The notes beneath the pieces are model-generated. The model was not told where the DNA came from, did not search any database, and saw only the letters and a list, made by a program, of their open reading frames with translations. From an uncultured Gloeocapsa sp. (GTDB taxonomy: Bacteria > Cyanobacteriota > Cyanobacteriia > Cyanobacteriales > Gloeocapsaceae): a stretch of 6,151 nt of DNA. This document shows positions 1-5,725 of this stretch, in pieces. The position numbers were made by a program, and so were the translations under genes. Positions within the stretch are counted from its first letter, which is position 1; the number at the start of each line of letters is the position of its first letter. The stretch is from positions 1 to 6,151 of the forward strand of contig CALGKL010000122.1 in the NCBI GenBank assembly GCA_937930495.1, given 5' to 3'.

Positions 1-487
1 CACTCATATCACCTTTGAGAACGTTCCAAAATTGGGGAAACTCATCTAGACTAGTCATTCTCAGAAATTTCCCAATGGGGGTAATTCGAGGATCGTCTTT
101 CAGTTTAAAGTTATCTTCAAATTCTTGCTTAAGATGGGGACTCTCAGCGATTAGCTGTTCTAAAATTTGGTCAGCGTTGGGGATCATCGTCCTAAATTTA
201 ATACATTTAAAGGGTCGATGATTTTTACCTACTCGTTCTTGTATATAAAATACTCCTCCGGGAGAACTAATCCCAATCAGTAGGGCTAATAAAATATATA
301 CAGGCGAACACAAAATTAGTACTAATAACGAAAAAGCAATATCAAACAGACGTTTCGTTAGGTTTCTCTTTCTAGTTGTTAAGATTAAACCCGATCGCTT
401 ATGACTTGGTTTAAAGCGAGGTTGATAACCTGCTTTGATGAATCCAGGTATAAACTTCAGGGAGATAAGTCGGCTATTAACAGTCAT
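1..487 (-). CDS. Polyprenyl-phosphate sugar-1-phosphate transferase (bacterial sugar transferase family), 3' end outside window
   Basis: Partial gene: the first 162 codons are present and the rest lies beyond the left edge. Family members transfer a sugar-1-phosphate from a nucleotide sugar to undecaprenyl phosphate at the inner face of the plasma membrane, the first step in building exopolysaccharide or other lipid-linked glycans. Visible landmarks: a basic N-terminal extension of about 44 residues, then KRLFDI (45-50), one hydrophobic membrane helix (about 50-72) with the Ser-Pro kink (61-62), FYIQERVG (80-87), KFRTM (97-101), and DDPRITPIGKFLRM followed by TSLDEFPQFWNVLKGDMS (131-162) with the acidic Asp148-Glu149 pair. 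No four-helix N-terminal domain is present, so this is the short single-helix form. The ATG is supported by a good Shine-Dalgarno and an in-frame TGA at 497-499 that rules out a longer start. It lies downstream of a glycosyltransferase on the same strand. The sugar transferred cannot be read from the sequence. Confidence 0.93.
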   Translation of the reverse strand, partial: MTVNSRLISLKFIPGFIKAGYQPRFKPSHKRSGLILTTRKRNLTKRLFDIAFSLLVLILCSPVYILLALLIGISSPGGVFYIQERVGKNHRPFKCIKFRTMIPNADQILEQLIAESPHLKQEFEDNFKLKDDPRITPIGKFLRMTSLDEFPQFWNVLKGDMS

Positions 488-492
488 CTTAT

Positions 493-498
493 TCCTTC
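493..498 (-). promoter_or_regulatory. Shine-Dalgarno of the sugar transferase gene
   Basis: On the minus strand GAAGGA sits 5 nt before the ATG at 487. It is the clearest ribosome binding site in the window; most other genes here show weak or no SD. It fixes the start codon, since an in-frame TGA overlaps it. It also suggests this cistron is translated independently of the upstream glycosyltransferase, which ends 73 nt earlier. Confidence 0.6.
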
Positions 499-560
499 AC
501 ACCACACACTATTTATCCTTAGATCATAAATGCAGATGAGTCTGATTGTGATCTATTTAC

Positions 561-1700
561 TTAGAAAAATGTCGTTTGCCATTGCTCGATACAATTTTCT
601 AAGAATTCTGTATAGCATTTTTTAAAGATTTCTGCACTAAATTTTTGGGCTTGCTCTCGGCAATTTTCAGCTTTAATCTCTGTTTCTCTCCCTAAAAACT
701 GCTCAACCGCACTAATTAAACTTTCGGGAGTTTGACTAGGAAATAATAAACCTGTAGCTTTATGCAAATCTTTCCGTACATCAACAACTGTTTCTGTTGC
801 TCCTCCTTGAGCATATGCTATTACTGGTGTACCACAGGCTTGGGCTTCTACTAAAGCAATACCAAAATCTTCACAAGCTGCATAGACAAAGGCTTTAGCT
901 AAAGCCATATATTCGGCGACAATTTCGTTGGGTTGAGGTCCGAGAATTTTGATATTAGGTTTAGCTAGTTGTCTAATTTGCTCCAACTCAGGTCCTGAGC
1001 CGATTATAACTAGGGGTTTACCCAAGTGATTAAAGGCTTCCACGATTAGGCTAATTTTTTTATAGCTAACTAAACGGGAAACAGTGAGGAAAAAGTCTTC
1101 TTTGACGGGATTAAAATTAAATCTATCTAAATTAACTGGTGGGTAAATAACTTTGGCTTCGCGACGATAACAGCGCCAAATTCTTCCAGCTGTGTGTCGA
1201 GAGTTAGCGATAAAATAATCAACTCGATTAGCTGAGATGACATCCCAGGCTCTGAGTCTATGTAAAATATAGCGGGTTATGATCCCGATGGGTGGTTTTC
1301 CCAAGGGGTTTGACTCTAAATAATCAAAGGTTAAATCCCAAGCGTAACGCATTGGAGTATGACAATAACATATATGCAGTTGTTGGGGGTTGGTTAGGAT
1401 TCCTTTGGCTACTGCATGAGATGAAGATAAAATAACGTCATAGGAGGATAGGTCTAGTTGTTCAATAGCGATCGGCAGTAAGGGGAGATACTTTTGTACT
1501 CCTCTACTAGCTAGGGGAAAATGTTGTAAAAAAGTAGTACCGATCTGGCGTTGATAGAGATAGCTTTGAGGGTTGTTAGACTCAAAGTCAATCAGCGCGT
1601 AAACATCCGCCTCAACATGACGCAGAATTTCTTGTACTACTAACTCTGAGCCTCCTGTTGCTTTAGGTGTAAACCATTCGTGGACTAACGCATACCTCAT
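561..1700 (-). CDS. Glycosyltransferase family 4 (GT-B fold, WbaZ-like)
   Basis: 379 residues, full length for a GT4 retaining glycosyltransferase. These cytoplasmic enzymes move a sugar from a nucleotide donor to a lipid-linked or growing polysaccharide acceptor. Visible: an N-terminal acceptor half starting RYALVHEWF with the glycine-rich ATGGSE (14-19), SSSHAVAKG (92-100) and CYCHTPMRYAWD (111-122); the start of the donor half at VIYPPVNLDRF (184-194); LTVSRLVSYKK (205-215) with the phosphate-contacting Arg209 and Lys214/215; IIGSGPELE; and the E-x7-E motif CEDFGIALVEAQACGTPVIAY (Glu277 and Glu285), followed by GGATETV. SSSHAVAKG and YCHTPMRYAWD resemble the WbaZ-like mannosyl/glycosyl transferases of O-antigen and exopolysaccharide clusters. 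The ATG at 1700 has no obvious SD and lies 8 nt after the ssb stop, so translation may be coupled to ssb. The sugar transferase gene follows on the same strand. Donor and acceptor are unknown. Confidence 0.93.
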   Translation of the reverse strand: MRYALVHEWFTPKATGGSELVVQEILRHVEADVYALIDFESNNPQSYLYQRQIGTTFLQHFPLASRGVQKYLPLLPIAIEQLDLSSYDVILSSSHAVAKGILTNPQQLHICYCHTPMRYAWDLTFDYLESNPLGKPPIGIITRYILHRLRAWDVISANRVDYFIANSRHTAGRIWRCYRREAKVIYPPVNLDRFNFNPVKEDFFLTVSRLVSYKKISLIVEAFNHLGKPLVIIGSGPELEQIRQLAKPNIKILGPQPNEIVAEYMALAKAFVYAACEDFGIALVEAQACGTPVIAYAQGGATETVVDVRKDLHKATGLLFPSQTPESLISAVEQFLGRETEIKAENCREQAQKFSAEIFKKCYTEFLENCIEQWQTTFF

Positions 1701-1708
1701 AAATAGAC

Positions 1709-2080
1709 TTAAAATTCTGGTTCAAAGGAGTCATGGTTACCAACCTGACTAGAGTCATTATCCCGTTTTGAACCGAGTAAGTCTAGTTTATCTACTTTAA
1801 TCACTGGTTTAGACCGTTGTTCTCCTGTATTGCGATCGCTCCAGGTATCTATTTTCAGTGAACCTTGTACCCCTATTAAACTACCCCGGCGCACGTAATT
1901 AGCCGCGACTTCGGCTTGTTTTCCCCAGATTTCTAGATTAAACCAGTCTGGCTCATCCTCTTTACTGGTAGGACGCTTTACCGCCATAGTTAAGGTACAT
2001 TTAACGCTTCCTGATTCAAAGTAGCGTATTTCCGGGTCCATTCCTGCTCTGCCGACGATATTGACTATATTTAAGCCCAT
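1709..2080 (-). CDS. ssb: Single-stranded DNA-binding protein, short form
   Basis: 123 residues with an SSB-type OB fold over about residues 1-104: start MGLNIVNIVGRAGMDPEIRYFESG, then EPDWFNLEIWGKQAE (43-57, Trp46 and Trp52), NYVRRGSLIGVQGSLKIDTW (61-80) and the RNTGEQRSKP loop (83-92). SSBs form oligomers that coat single-stranded DNA during replication, recombination and repair. The tail is only about 19 residues and ends DSFEPEF. It keeps acidic residues and a final Phe but does not match the usual DDDIPF-like partner-binding tip. Cyanobacteria can carry both a full-length SSB and truncated SSB-like proteins, and the length here fits the short class. An extended -10 promoter lies 33 bp upstream of the start. 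The glycosyltransferase start is 8 bp after the stop. Confidence 0.92.
   Translation of the reverse strand: MGLNIVNIVGRAGMDPEIRYFESGSVKCTLTMAVKRPTSKEDEPDWFNLEIWGKQAEVAANYVRRGSLIGVQGSLKIDTWSDRNTGEQRSKPVIKVDKLDLLGSKRDNDSSQVGNHDSFEPEF
1832..1839. repeat. HIP1 octamer GCGATCGC
   Basis: Perfect copy of the 8-bp palindrome over-represented in most cyanobacterial genomes, here inside ssb. It supports the taxonomic placement and has no demonstrated local role. Confidence 0.85.
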
Positions 2081-2109
2081 GGTTGTAATTTTTATCTTTG
2101 TAACTTAGT

Positions 2110-2121
2110 GCTATTATAGCA
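2110..2121 (-). promoter_or_regulatory. Extended -10 promoter of ssb within a palindrome
   Basis: On the minus strand TGCTATAAT (2121 down to 2113) is a perfect extended -10 element (TGn plus TATAAT). No good -35 is seen 17 bp upstream, where the sequence is an A-run, which is typical of extended -10 promoters. Transcription would start near 2106 and give a leader of about 26 nt before the ssb ATG at 2080. The hexamer lies in an 11-bp perfect palindrome (GCTATTATAGC, 2110-2120), so the opposite strand also reads a near-consensus -10 (TATTAT, 2112-2117). Confidence 0.5.
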
Positions 2122-2142
2122 GAAAGTAATTGTGATTTTTTA

Positions 2143-2163
2143 GGAATTAAAAAGCCAAATTCC
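2143..2163. repeat. Short inverted repeat in the ssb/kinase control region
   Basis: GGAATT (2143-2148) and AATTCC (2158-2163) form 6-bp arms around a 9-bp spacer. It sits upstream of the ssb -10 element (on the far side from ssb) and about 110 bp before the kinase start, a possible operator position. Six-bp arms in AT-rich DNA can occur by chance, and no known operator consensus is recognised. Confidence 0.25.
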
Positions 2164-2232
2164 CCACTTGTTATGGAAAAAACCCAAGGAGTTGTTAACC
2201 TTCCCAATCCCTATCGGTACTCTCTAGATAAT

Positions 2233-2262
2233 TTGTTGGTAAAATGACATTTTAACTATAGA
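2233..2262 (+). promoter_or_regulatory. Candidate promoter of the phosphoribulokinase-like gene
   Basis: TTGTTG (2233-2238) and TATAGA (2257-2262) are separated by 18 bp and partly match sigma-70 -35 and -10 elements. The implied start near 2269 leaves a leader of only a few nucleotides, and no SD precedes the ATG at 2275, so the message would be almost leaderless. The plus-strand TATTAT at 2112-2117 is an alternative that would give a long leader containing a short ORF. Weak evidence for either. Confidence 0.2.
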
Positions 2263-2274
2263 AACGACAGAAAT

Positions 2275-3240
2275 ATGACCAATCGCCCAATTATTCTCGG
2301 GATAGTAGGAGACAGCGCCGCGGGTAAAACCACCCTAACTAAGGGAATAGCCAAAATATTAGGGGAAGAGAAAGTAACCGTCATCTGTACCGATGACTAT
2401 CATCGTTACGATCGCACTCAAAGAGCCAAATTAGGAATTTCCGCCTTGCATCCAGACTGCAACTATCTAGACATTATCCAACAACATCTTGGTTTACTAC
2501 GTACAGGACAAGCAATCCTCAAACCAATTTATAATCACGAGACAGGAAAATTTGATCCTCCCGAATACATCAAACCGAGACAATTTATCATCGTTGAAGG
2601 TTTACTAGGCTACTCGACTCGTGCTATGCGGGATAGTTACGACGTCAAGGTATATTTAGCCCCTCCTGAACCCCTACGTATTTTGTGGAAAATCAAAAGA
2701 GACACCCGGAAAAGAGGATATACTGAGGCAGAAGTATTAGAACAACTACGTCAAAGAGAAAAGGATTCAGAAGCCTTTATTCGTCCCCAGCGTCAATGGG
2801 CTGACCTAGTAGTCAGTTTTTATCCTCTTGATCCAGAAAAATTAGAAGAATTATTATTAAACGTCAGATTAATCTTGCGTCCCACAATTCCCCATCCCGA
2901 CTTTACCCACCTACTTATTCCTGGAAAATCCCACTTAAACGAGGCAATTCGCTTAGAATTAGACCGGGATATGGGTAAACCGGTAGATGTCTTAGAAATT
3001 GACTGTCAAGCTACAGCCGAACAAGTCAGAGAATTAGAGAGGGTTCTCTGTAAGGAGATCCCCTATCTAGGTCAGTTTTGTAGTCTAGAAGGTAACCAAG
3101 ACATTGGAGCAGTAATGGGAACTACCGGAGAAACTCTCTCTAGTTATCCTTTAGCTTTAACTCAGTTACTCGTCACCTATCATATCTTAAAAGCAGCTGG
3201 GGTATCTGAGAAGGACCTTTCCCCTACAGGAAAACTCTAA
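2275..3240 (+). CDS. Phosphoribulokinase-family protein, probable redox-insensitive paralogue
   Basis: 321 residues of the phosphoribulokinase/uridine kinase P-loop family; the reference reaction is ATP plus ribulose-5-phosphate to RuBP in the Calvin cycle. Visible: Walker A GDSAAGKT (12-19); CTDDYHRYDR (38-47), with Asp40, His43 and Arg47 in the places of the catalytic Asp and Ru5P-binding His/Arg of Rhodobacter PRK; KPIYNHETG (83-91); Walker B-like FIIVEG (104-109); and KIKRDTRKRGY (139-149), matching the Rhodobacter Lys-x-x-Arg-Asp-x3-Arg set. RPQRQWADLVVSFYP (170-184) is also family-like. Compared with cyanobacterial and plant Prk, the P-loop cysteine is Ala16, while the partner Cys38 is kept. 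The C-terminal Cys-x5-Cys pair is absent; the remaining cysteines are 62, 244, 259 and 269. It is therefore probably not the main light-regulated Prk. An in-frame TGA at 2245 confirms the start region. Activity on Ru5P is inferred; another sugar or nucleoside is possible. Confidence 0.88.
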   Translation: MTNRPIILGIVGDSAAGKTTLTKGIAKILGEEKVTVICTDDYHRYDRTQRAKLGISALHPDCNYLDIIQQHLGLLRTGQAILKPIYNHETGKFDPPEYIKPRQFIIVEGLLGYSTRAMRDSYDVKVYLAPPEPLRILWKIKRDTRKRGYTEAEVLEQLRQREKDSEAFIRPQRQWADLVVSFYPLDPEKLEELLLNVRLILRPTIPHPDFTHLLIPGKSHLNEAIRLELDRDMGKPVDVLEIDCQATAEQVRELERVLCKEIPYLGQFCSLEGNQDIGAVMGTTGETLSSYPLALTQLLVTYHILKAAGVSEKDLSPTGKL

Positions 3241-3249
3241 CGCAAATGC

Positions 3250-3792
3250 CTACTCACTTTCAAAATCAGGGGCGTAAGACTCAAGAAGATTACTAACTTG
3301 TTGGACTATAGTGCGATTATGACCGGTTGAGCCTTGAATTACGGTTCTTTCGGGGTGAAAATCAGGTTGATTGAGATAGCGTTTGATCGCTTCATCAACC
3401 TGTTGATTGATTAACTGATGTAATTCGGATCTAGCCCTTTCCCTTTGAAGGTTAGCTCCCTCTTCTGTAGTAGCATATAGAGGAGGTAACCGATTTAAAG
3501 CATAAGCGGCAATGTCACCTACTTCTAAAGTAAAGTCGCTAGTAGCTTCTATTTGAGCAATTTTCGTTAAAGCTTCGCTTAGTACGAGTTCTTCCATCAC
3601 ATTGATAAAGTGTTTGCGAGGCATCGCCACAATGTCTCCTGTTAATAGTGCTCCCATTAATTTGTCTAAAGCGATATATTCTTCAGCTGATAACTCTGTA
3701 GCAGCTTCACAGATTTTACCGACTTCGGCTTCCATACTTGGAGTGAGATAGCCATTTTTAAAAGCCTGCTCGACAATGTCACGTATGTTCAT
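3250..3792 (-). CDS. ComFB-family protein (late competence / c-di-GMP receptor type)
   Basis: 180-residue soluble protein with no signal peptide or membrane segment. The first 55 residues are helical and acidic (MNIRDIVEQAF, LTPSMEAEVGKICEAATELSAEEYIALDKLMGALLTG). The ComFB-like part starts near residue 60: RKHFINVMEELVLSEALTKI, TLEVGDIAAYALNRLPPLYATTEEGA (88-113) and a long helix RERARSELHQLINQQVDEAIKRYL (117-140), followed by a polar tail. YALNRLPPLY is the segment that led to the assignment. ComFB was named from the Bacillus comF operon; cyanobacterial members (for example CdgR of Anabaena) have been described as cyclic-di-GMP receptors affecting cell size or competence. It is the last gene of a run after hfq and an M23 peptidase, and its ATG abuts the peptidase stop codon, so translational coupling is likely. 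GAGGGG lies 9 nt upstream. Ligand binding by this copy is inferred. Confidence 0.85.
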   Translation of the reverse strand: MNIRDIVEQAFKNGYLTPSMEAEVGKICEAATELSAEEYIALDKLMGALLTGDIVAMPRKHFINVMEELVLSEALTKIAQIEATSDFTLEVGDIAAYALNRLPPLYATTEEGANLQRERARSELHQLINQQVDEAIKRYLNQPDFHPERTVIQGSTGHNRTIVQQVSNLLESYAPDFESE

Positions 3793-4641
3793 TTACTCAA
3801 ACCCCTCAAAACGCCAAGGAACGGGATCTACCGAAACTCCGTTAACATACAAACCCCAATGTAAATGAGGACCAGTAGAAGCCCCTGTACTTCCTACTGT
3901 ACCAATTTGCTGTCCTGCTTCGACAAAATCCCCCTCTTTGACTAAAATTTGGTCTAAATGGAGAAAAATACTCAAAACACCTTGACCATGGTCAATACCA
4001 ATCGTATTCCCGTGGATACGGAAACCTTCTGATTCCCTCCCGATTAAAGCGACTTTTCCCGCAGCTGGGGCAAAAACGGGAGAACCTTGAGCCGCGGCGT
4101 AATCTACCCCCCGATGATAATAGTCTTGGGCAAATTTACCATTGATATAACGTTGAACACCGAATAAAGCTGAAACCTTAGCCGGACTTGGGCGTAAAAA
4201 TGTCCCCTGCCAATATTTCTCTGGGGTTACTAAGTCTTTAAAGGCGCTAACTCTGCTTAATTCTATTTCCGTAGCCGGTTCGGCGGCTGTACCACTTAAC
4301 CAGATACTTTGAGTCGGAAAATCCCGATTTTCTAGCCAAATTGCCAGATTTTTGACTTCGATACCATCCCCAACCTGGATGACCATCTTACCTGGAGTAT
4401 CTAAAGGAGTAGTTGGTAAGAAAGCTCGATATCTTCCTAGGGTTTGATCCAAAGGAAAAACCGGATAGTCTTTATCCCCCACAGAAACCGTAGGTTGAGG
4501 ATCACTAACCTCCGTTTCAATAATGACGCTAATAGTATCACCTTGCTGAGGCTTTTCTGGGGTTAGACGCACCGTCAAGGCTTGTACGGGTAAATTGAAA
4601 ATTATTGAACTTGCTAAAGCGATAATTAGACTATTTTGCAT
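3793..4641 (-). CDS. Secreted M23 (LytM/NlpD-type) zinc metallopeptidase
   Basis: 282 residues. A hydrophobic N-terminus (about 1-21, possible cleavage after Val-Gln-Ala) suggests export to the periplasm or cell wall, though the n-region lacks the usual Lys/Arg. Residues 22 to about 110 look beta-rich (LTVRLTPEKPQQGDTISVIIETE) and may be an Ig-like domain. The M23 domain covers about 170-277: HRGVD (His176, Asp180), GSPVFAPAAGKV, IGIDHGQGVLSIFLHLD (His228), VEAGQQIGTVGSTG and the GPHLHWGLYVNG block with His259 and His261. All zinc-binding and catalytic positions of active LytM enzymes are present, so it should be an active endopeptidase cutting peptide bridges of peptidoglycan rather than an inactive activator like EnvC. 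It starts 4 bp after the hfq stop and ends flush against the ComFB start. No SD is visible before its ATG, so it probably depends on hfq translation. The exact bond cleaved is unknown. Confidence 0.92.
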   Translation of the reverse strand: MQNSLIIALASSIIFNLPVQALTVRLTPEKPQQGDTISVIIETEVSDPQPTVSVGDKDYPVFPLDQTLGRYRAFLPTTPLDTPGKMVIQVGDGIEVKNLAIWLENRDFPTQSIWLSGTAAEPATEIELSRVSAFKDLVTPEKYWQGTFLRPSPAKVSALFGVQRYINGKFAQDYYHRGVDYAAAQGSPVFAPAAGKVALIGRESEGFRIHGNTIGIDHGQGVLSIFLHLDQILVKEGDFVEAGQQIGTVGSTGASTGPHLHWGLYVNGVSVDPVPWRFEGFE

Positions 4642-4645
4642 ATAT

Positions 4646-4858
4646 TTAGGATTTTAACTTTAAATAAACCAAGCCTCGACGCCAAATTAAGGTTTTTTGT
4701 TCATACTGATCTACTAAACAGATACAATCATGATCTTGCCAGAGAATTCTCCCCACCAGTAGGTCGTCTGTGACTAATTTGAGTTCTACCTCTTGCTTGT
4801 CTGAAATCAGAGTTTGCACTTGACGTATACTAGGTAAAGTTGTATCAAATTCGCTCAT
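4646..4858 (-). CDS. hfq: Hfq, cyanobacterial type (Sm-like protein)
   Basis: 70 residues forming a single Sm fold: N-terminal helix SIRQVQTLISDKQEV (10-24), the Sm1 strands VELKLVTDDLLVGRILWQDHDCICLVD (24-50) and the Sm2 strands KTLIWRRGLVYLKL (55-68). As in other cyanobacterial Hfq proteins, the proteobacterial YKHA RNA-binding motif in Sm2 is missing and there is no long C-terminal tail. Hfq forms hexameric rings. In Synechocystis it is needed for type IV pili, motility and transformation and binds the pilus ATPase PilB rather than acting as a classic sRNA chaperone. The length and the divergent dapF neighbour match the family. It is the first gene of the run hfq, M23 peptidase, ComFB. The start lies 20 bp from the dapF start, so its promoter must reach into dapF. 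No clear SD is visible. Confidence 0.93.
   Translation of the reverse strand: MSEFDTTLPSIRQVQTLISDKQEVELKLVTDDLLVGRILWQDHDCICLVDQYEQKTLIWRRGLVYLKLKS
4820..4848 (+). promoter_or_regulatory. Candidate sigma-70 promoter of dapF inside hfq
   Basis: TTGACG (4820-4825) matches the -35 consensus at 5 of 6 positions. A 17-bp spacer leads to TATCAA (4843-4848), 4 of 6 against TATAAT. The start would fall near 4855, giving a leader of about 24 nt before the dapF ATG. The elements lie within the first codons of hfq on the other strand, as expected when the two starts are only 20 bp apart. Confidence 0.4.
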
Positions 4859-4872
4859 AAAATAAGTGAGTA

Positions 4873-4902
4873 ATAATAATGTTAGAGTTTAGCAAATATC
4901 AG
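4873..4902 (-). promoter_or_regulatory. Candidate promoter of hfq overlapping the dapF start
   Basis: On the minus strand CTGATA (4902 down to 4897) and TATTAT (4878 down to 4873) are separated by 18 bp and resemble -35 and -10 elements. The start near 4866 would leave a leader of about 8 nt before the hfq ATG at 4858. This is the best candidate close to the gene, but the -35 match is poor. Confidence 0.25.
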
Positions 4903-5721
4903 GGATTAGGTAATGATTTTATTTTGTTGGATAATCGTCACCAAAAACAACCCGTACTCAGTCCAGAGCAAGCGGTAAAATTATGCGATCGCCATTTTGG
5001 TATTGGTGCTGATGGGGTGATTTTTGCCCTTCCAGGAGAAAATGATACTGACTATACCATGCGCATCTTCAATTCTGACGGTTCAGAACCAGAAATGTGC
5101 GGCAATGGGATACGCTGTTTAGCTAAGTTTATCGCTAATTTGACTCAAAAACAAACAGAAGGACATTTTTATCGTATCCAGACTCTAGCTGGTGTAATTA
5201 CTCCCGAATTACTAGCCAATGGACAAGTGAAAGTGGATATGGGAAAACCTGAATATCTCGCCGGGGCAATCCCTACTACTTTAGTACCCCCAGAGCATAA
5301 AGTAATTAATGAAGTCTTAACAGTGGCTGACCAAAGTTGGTCTGTTACCTGCGTAAGTATGGGTAACCCACACTGTGTTATTTTTGTTGAGGATGTAGAT
5401 AGTATCCCCCTAGAAACTCTCGGTCCTCAATTTGAACATCATCGGGTTTTTCCCCAAAGAATCAACACAGAATTTATACAAGTAGTTAATCGTAATTATA
5501 TCAAAATGAGGGTCTGGGAAAGAGGTGCCGGAATAACCCTCGCTTGTGGTACAGGTGCCTGTGCTTCTGTAGTGGCAGGGTTGTTGACCAAACAGATTGA
5601 ATCAACTTGTACCGTTGAACTTCCCGGAGGACTTTTAGAGATAGAATGGTCACCAGAATCGGAAAAAGTCTATATGACAGGTCCAGCTGAACTAGTATTT
5701 ACTGGTAAAATAAATCTCTAA
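4879..5721 (+). CDS. dapF: Diaminopimelate epimerase
   Basis: 280 residues, the usual length. DapF interconverts LL- and meso-diaminopimelate in the cytoplasm without a cofactor, the penultimate step to lysine and the source of meso-DAP for peptidoglycan. Two mirror-image halves each give one catalytic cysteine: MCGNGIRC (Cys74) and ACGTGACA (Cys223). Other conserved stretches are [15 protein letters not shown] (6-20), FGIGADGV (40-47), FNSDGSEPE (64-72), GNPHCV (162-167) and [12 protein letters not shown] (213-224). All signature residues are intact and no frameshift is seen. The start at 4879 matches the family N-terminus ([14 protein letters not shown]); there is no strong SD, only a GTGAG-like stretch about 10 nt upstream. 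A glycosyltransferase-like gene follows after 4 bp and is probably co-transcribed. The gene is divergent from hfq, an order I recall from other cyanobacteria. Confidence 0.97.
   Translation: MLEFSKYQGLGNDFILLDNRHQKQPVLSPEQAVKLCDRHFGIGADGVIFALPGENDTDYTMRIFNSDGSEPEMCGNGIRCLAKFIANLTQKQTEGHFYRIQTLAGVITPELLANGQVKVDMGKPEYLAGAIPTTLVPPEHKVINEVLTVADQSWSVTCVSMGNPHCVIFVEDVDSIPLETLGPQFEHHRVFPQRINTEFIQVVNRNYIKMRVWERGAGITLACGTGACASVVAGLLTKQIESTCTVELPGGLLEIEWSPESEKVYMTGPAELVFTGKINL
4985..4992. repeat. HIP1 octamer GCGATCGC
   Basis: Second perfect copy of the cyanobacterial palindrome, inside dapF. Partial forms occur elsewhere, including CGATCGC near 2410 and at the right edge. Confidence 0.85.
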
Positions 5722-5725
5722 CCTT

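Noticed and set aside
15..221. 68-codon plus-strand ORF at the left edge
   Set aside because: It is antisense to the sugar transferase gene, whose conserved motifs (KFRTM, DPRITPIGKFLR, SLDEFPQ) are read from the other strand; the ORF has no recognisable domain.
488..560. Rho-independent terminator between the two left-hand glycan genes
   Set aside because: The inverted repeat there is AT-rich and interrupted, and no T-run follows it on the minus strand.
2113..2130. Possible RbcR (CbbR-type) site, ATTA...TAAT, before the kinase gene
   Set aside because: ATTATAGCAGAAAGTAAT has a 10-bp gap between the half-sites where the LysR-type RbcR motif as I recall it needs 7, and the ATTA overlaps the ssb -10 element.
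2016..2207. 63-codon minus-strand ORF overlapping the ssb start
   Set aside because: It shares DNA with the conserved N-terminus of SSB in another frame and spans the ssb promoter; its product has no family features.
4871..4880. TAATAATAAT triplet run as a tandem repeat
   Set aside because: Only three short units at the dapF start; ordinary AT-rich spacer DNA that also provides a -10-like hexamer.
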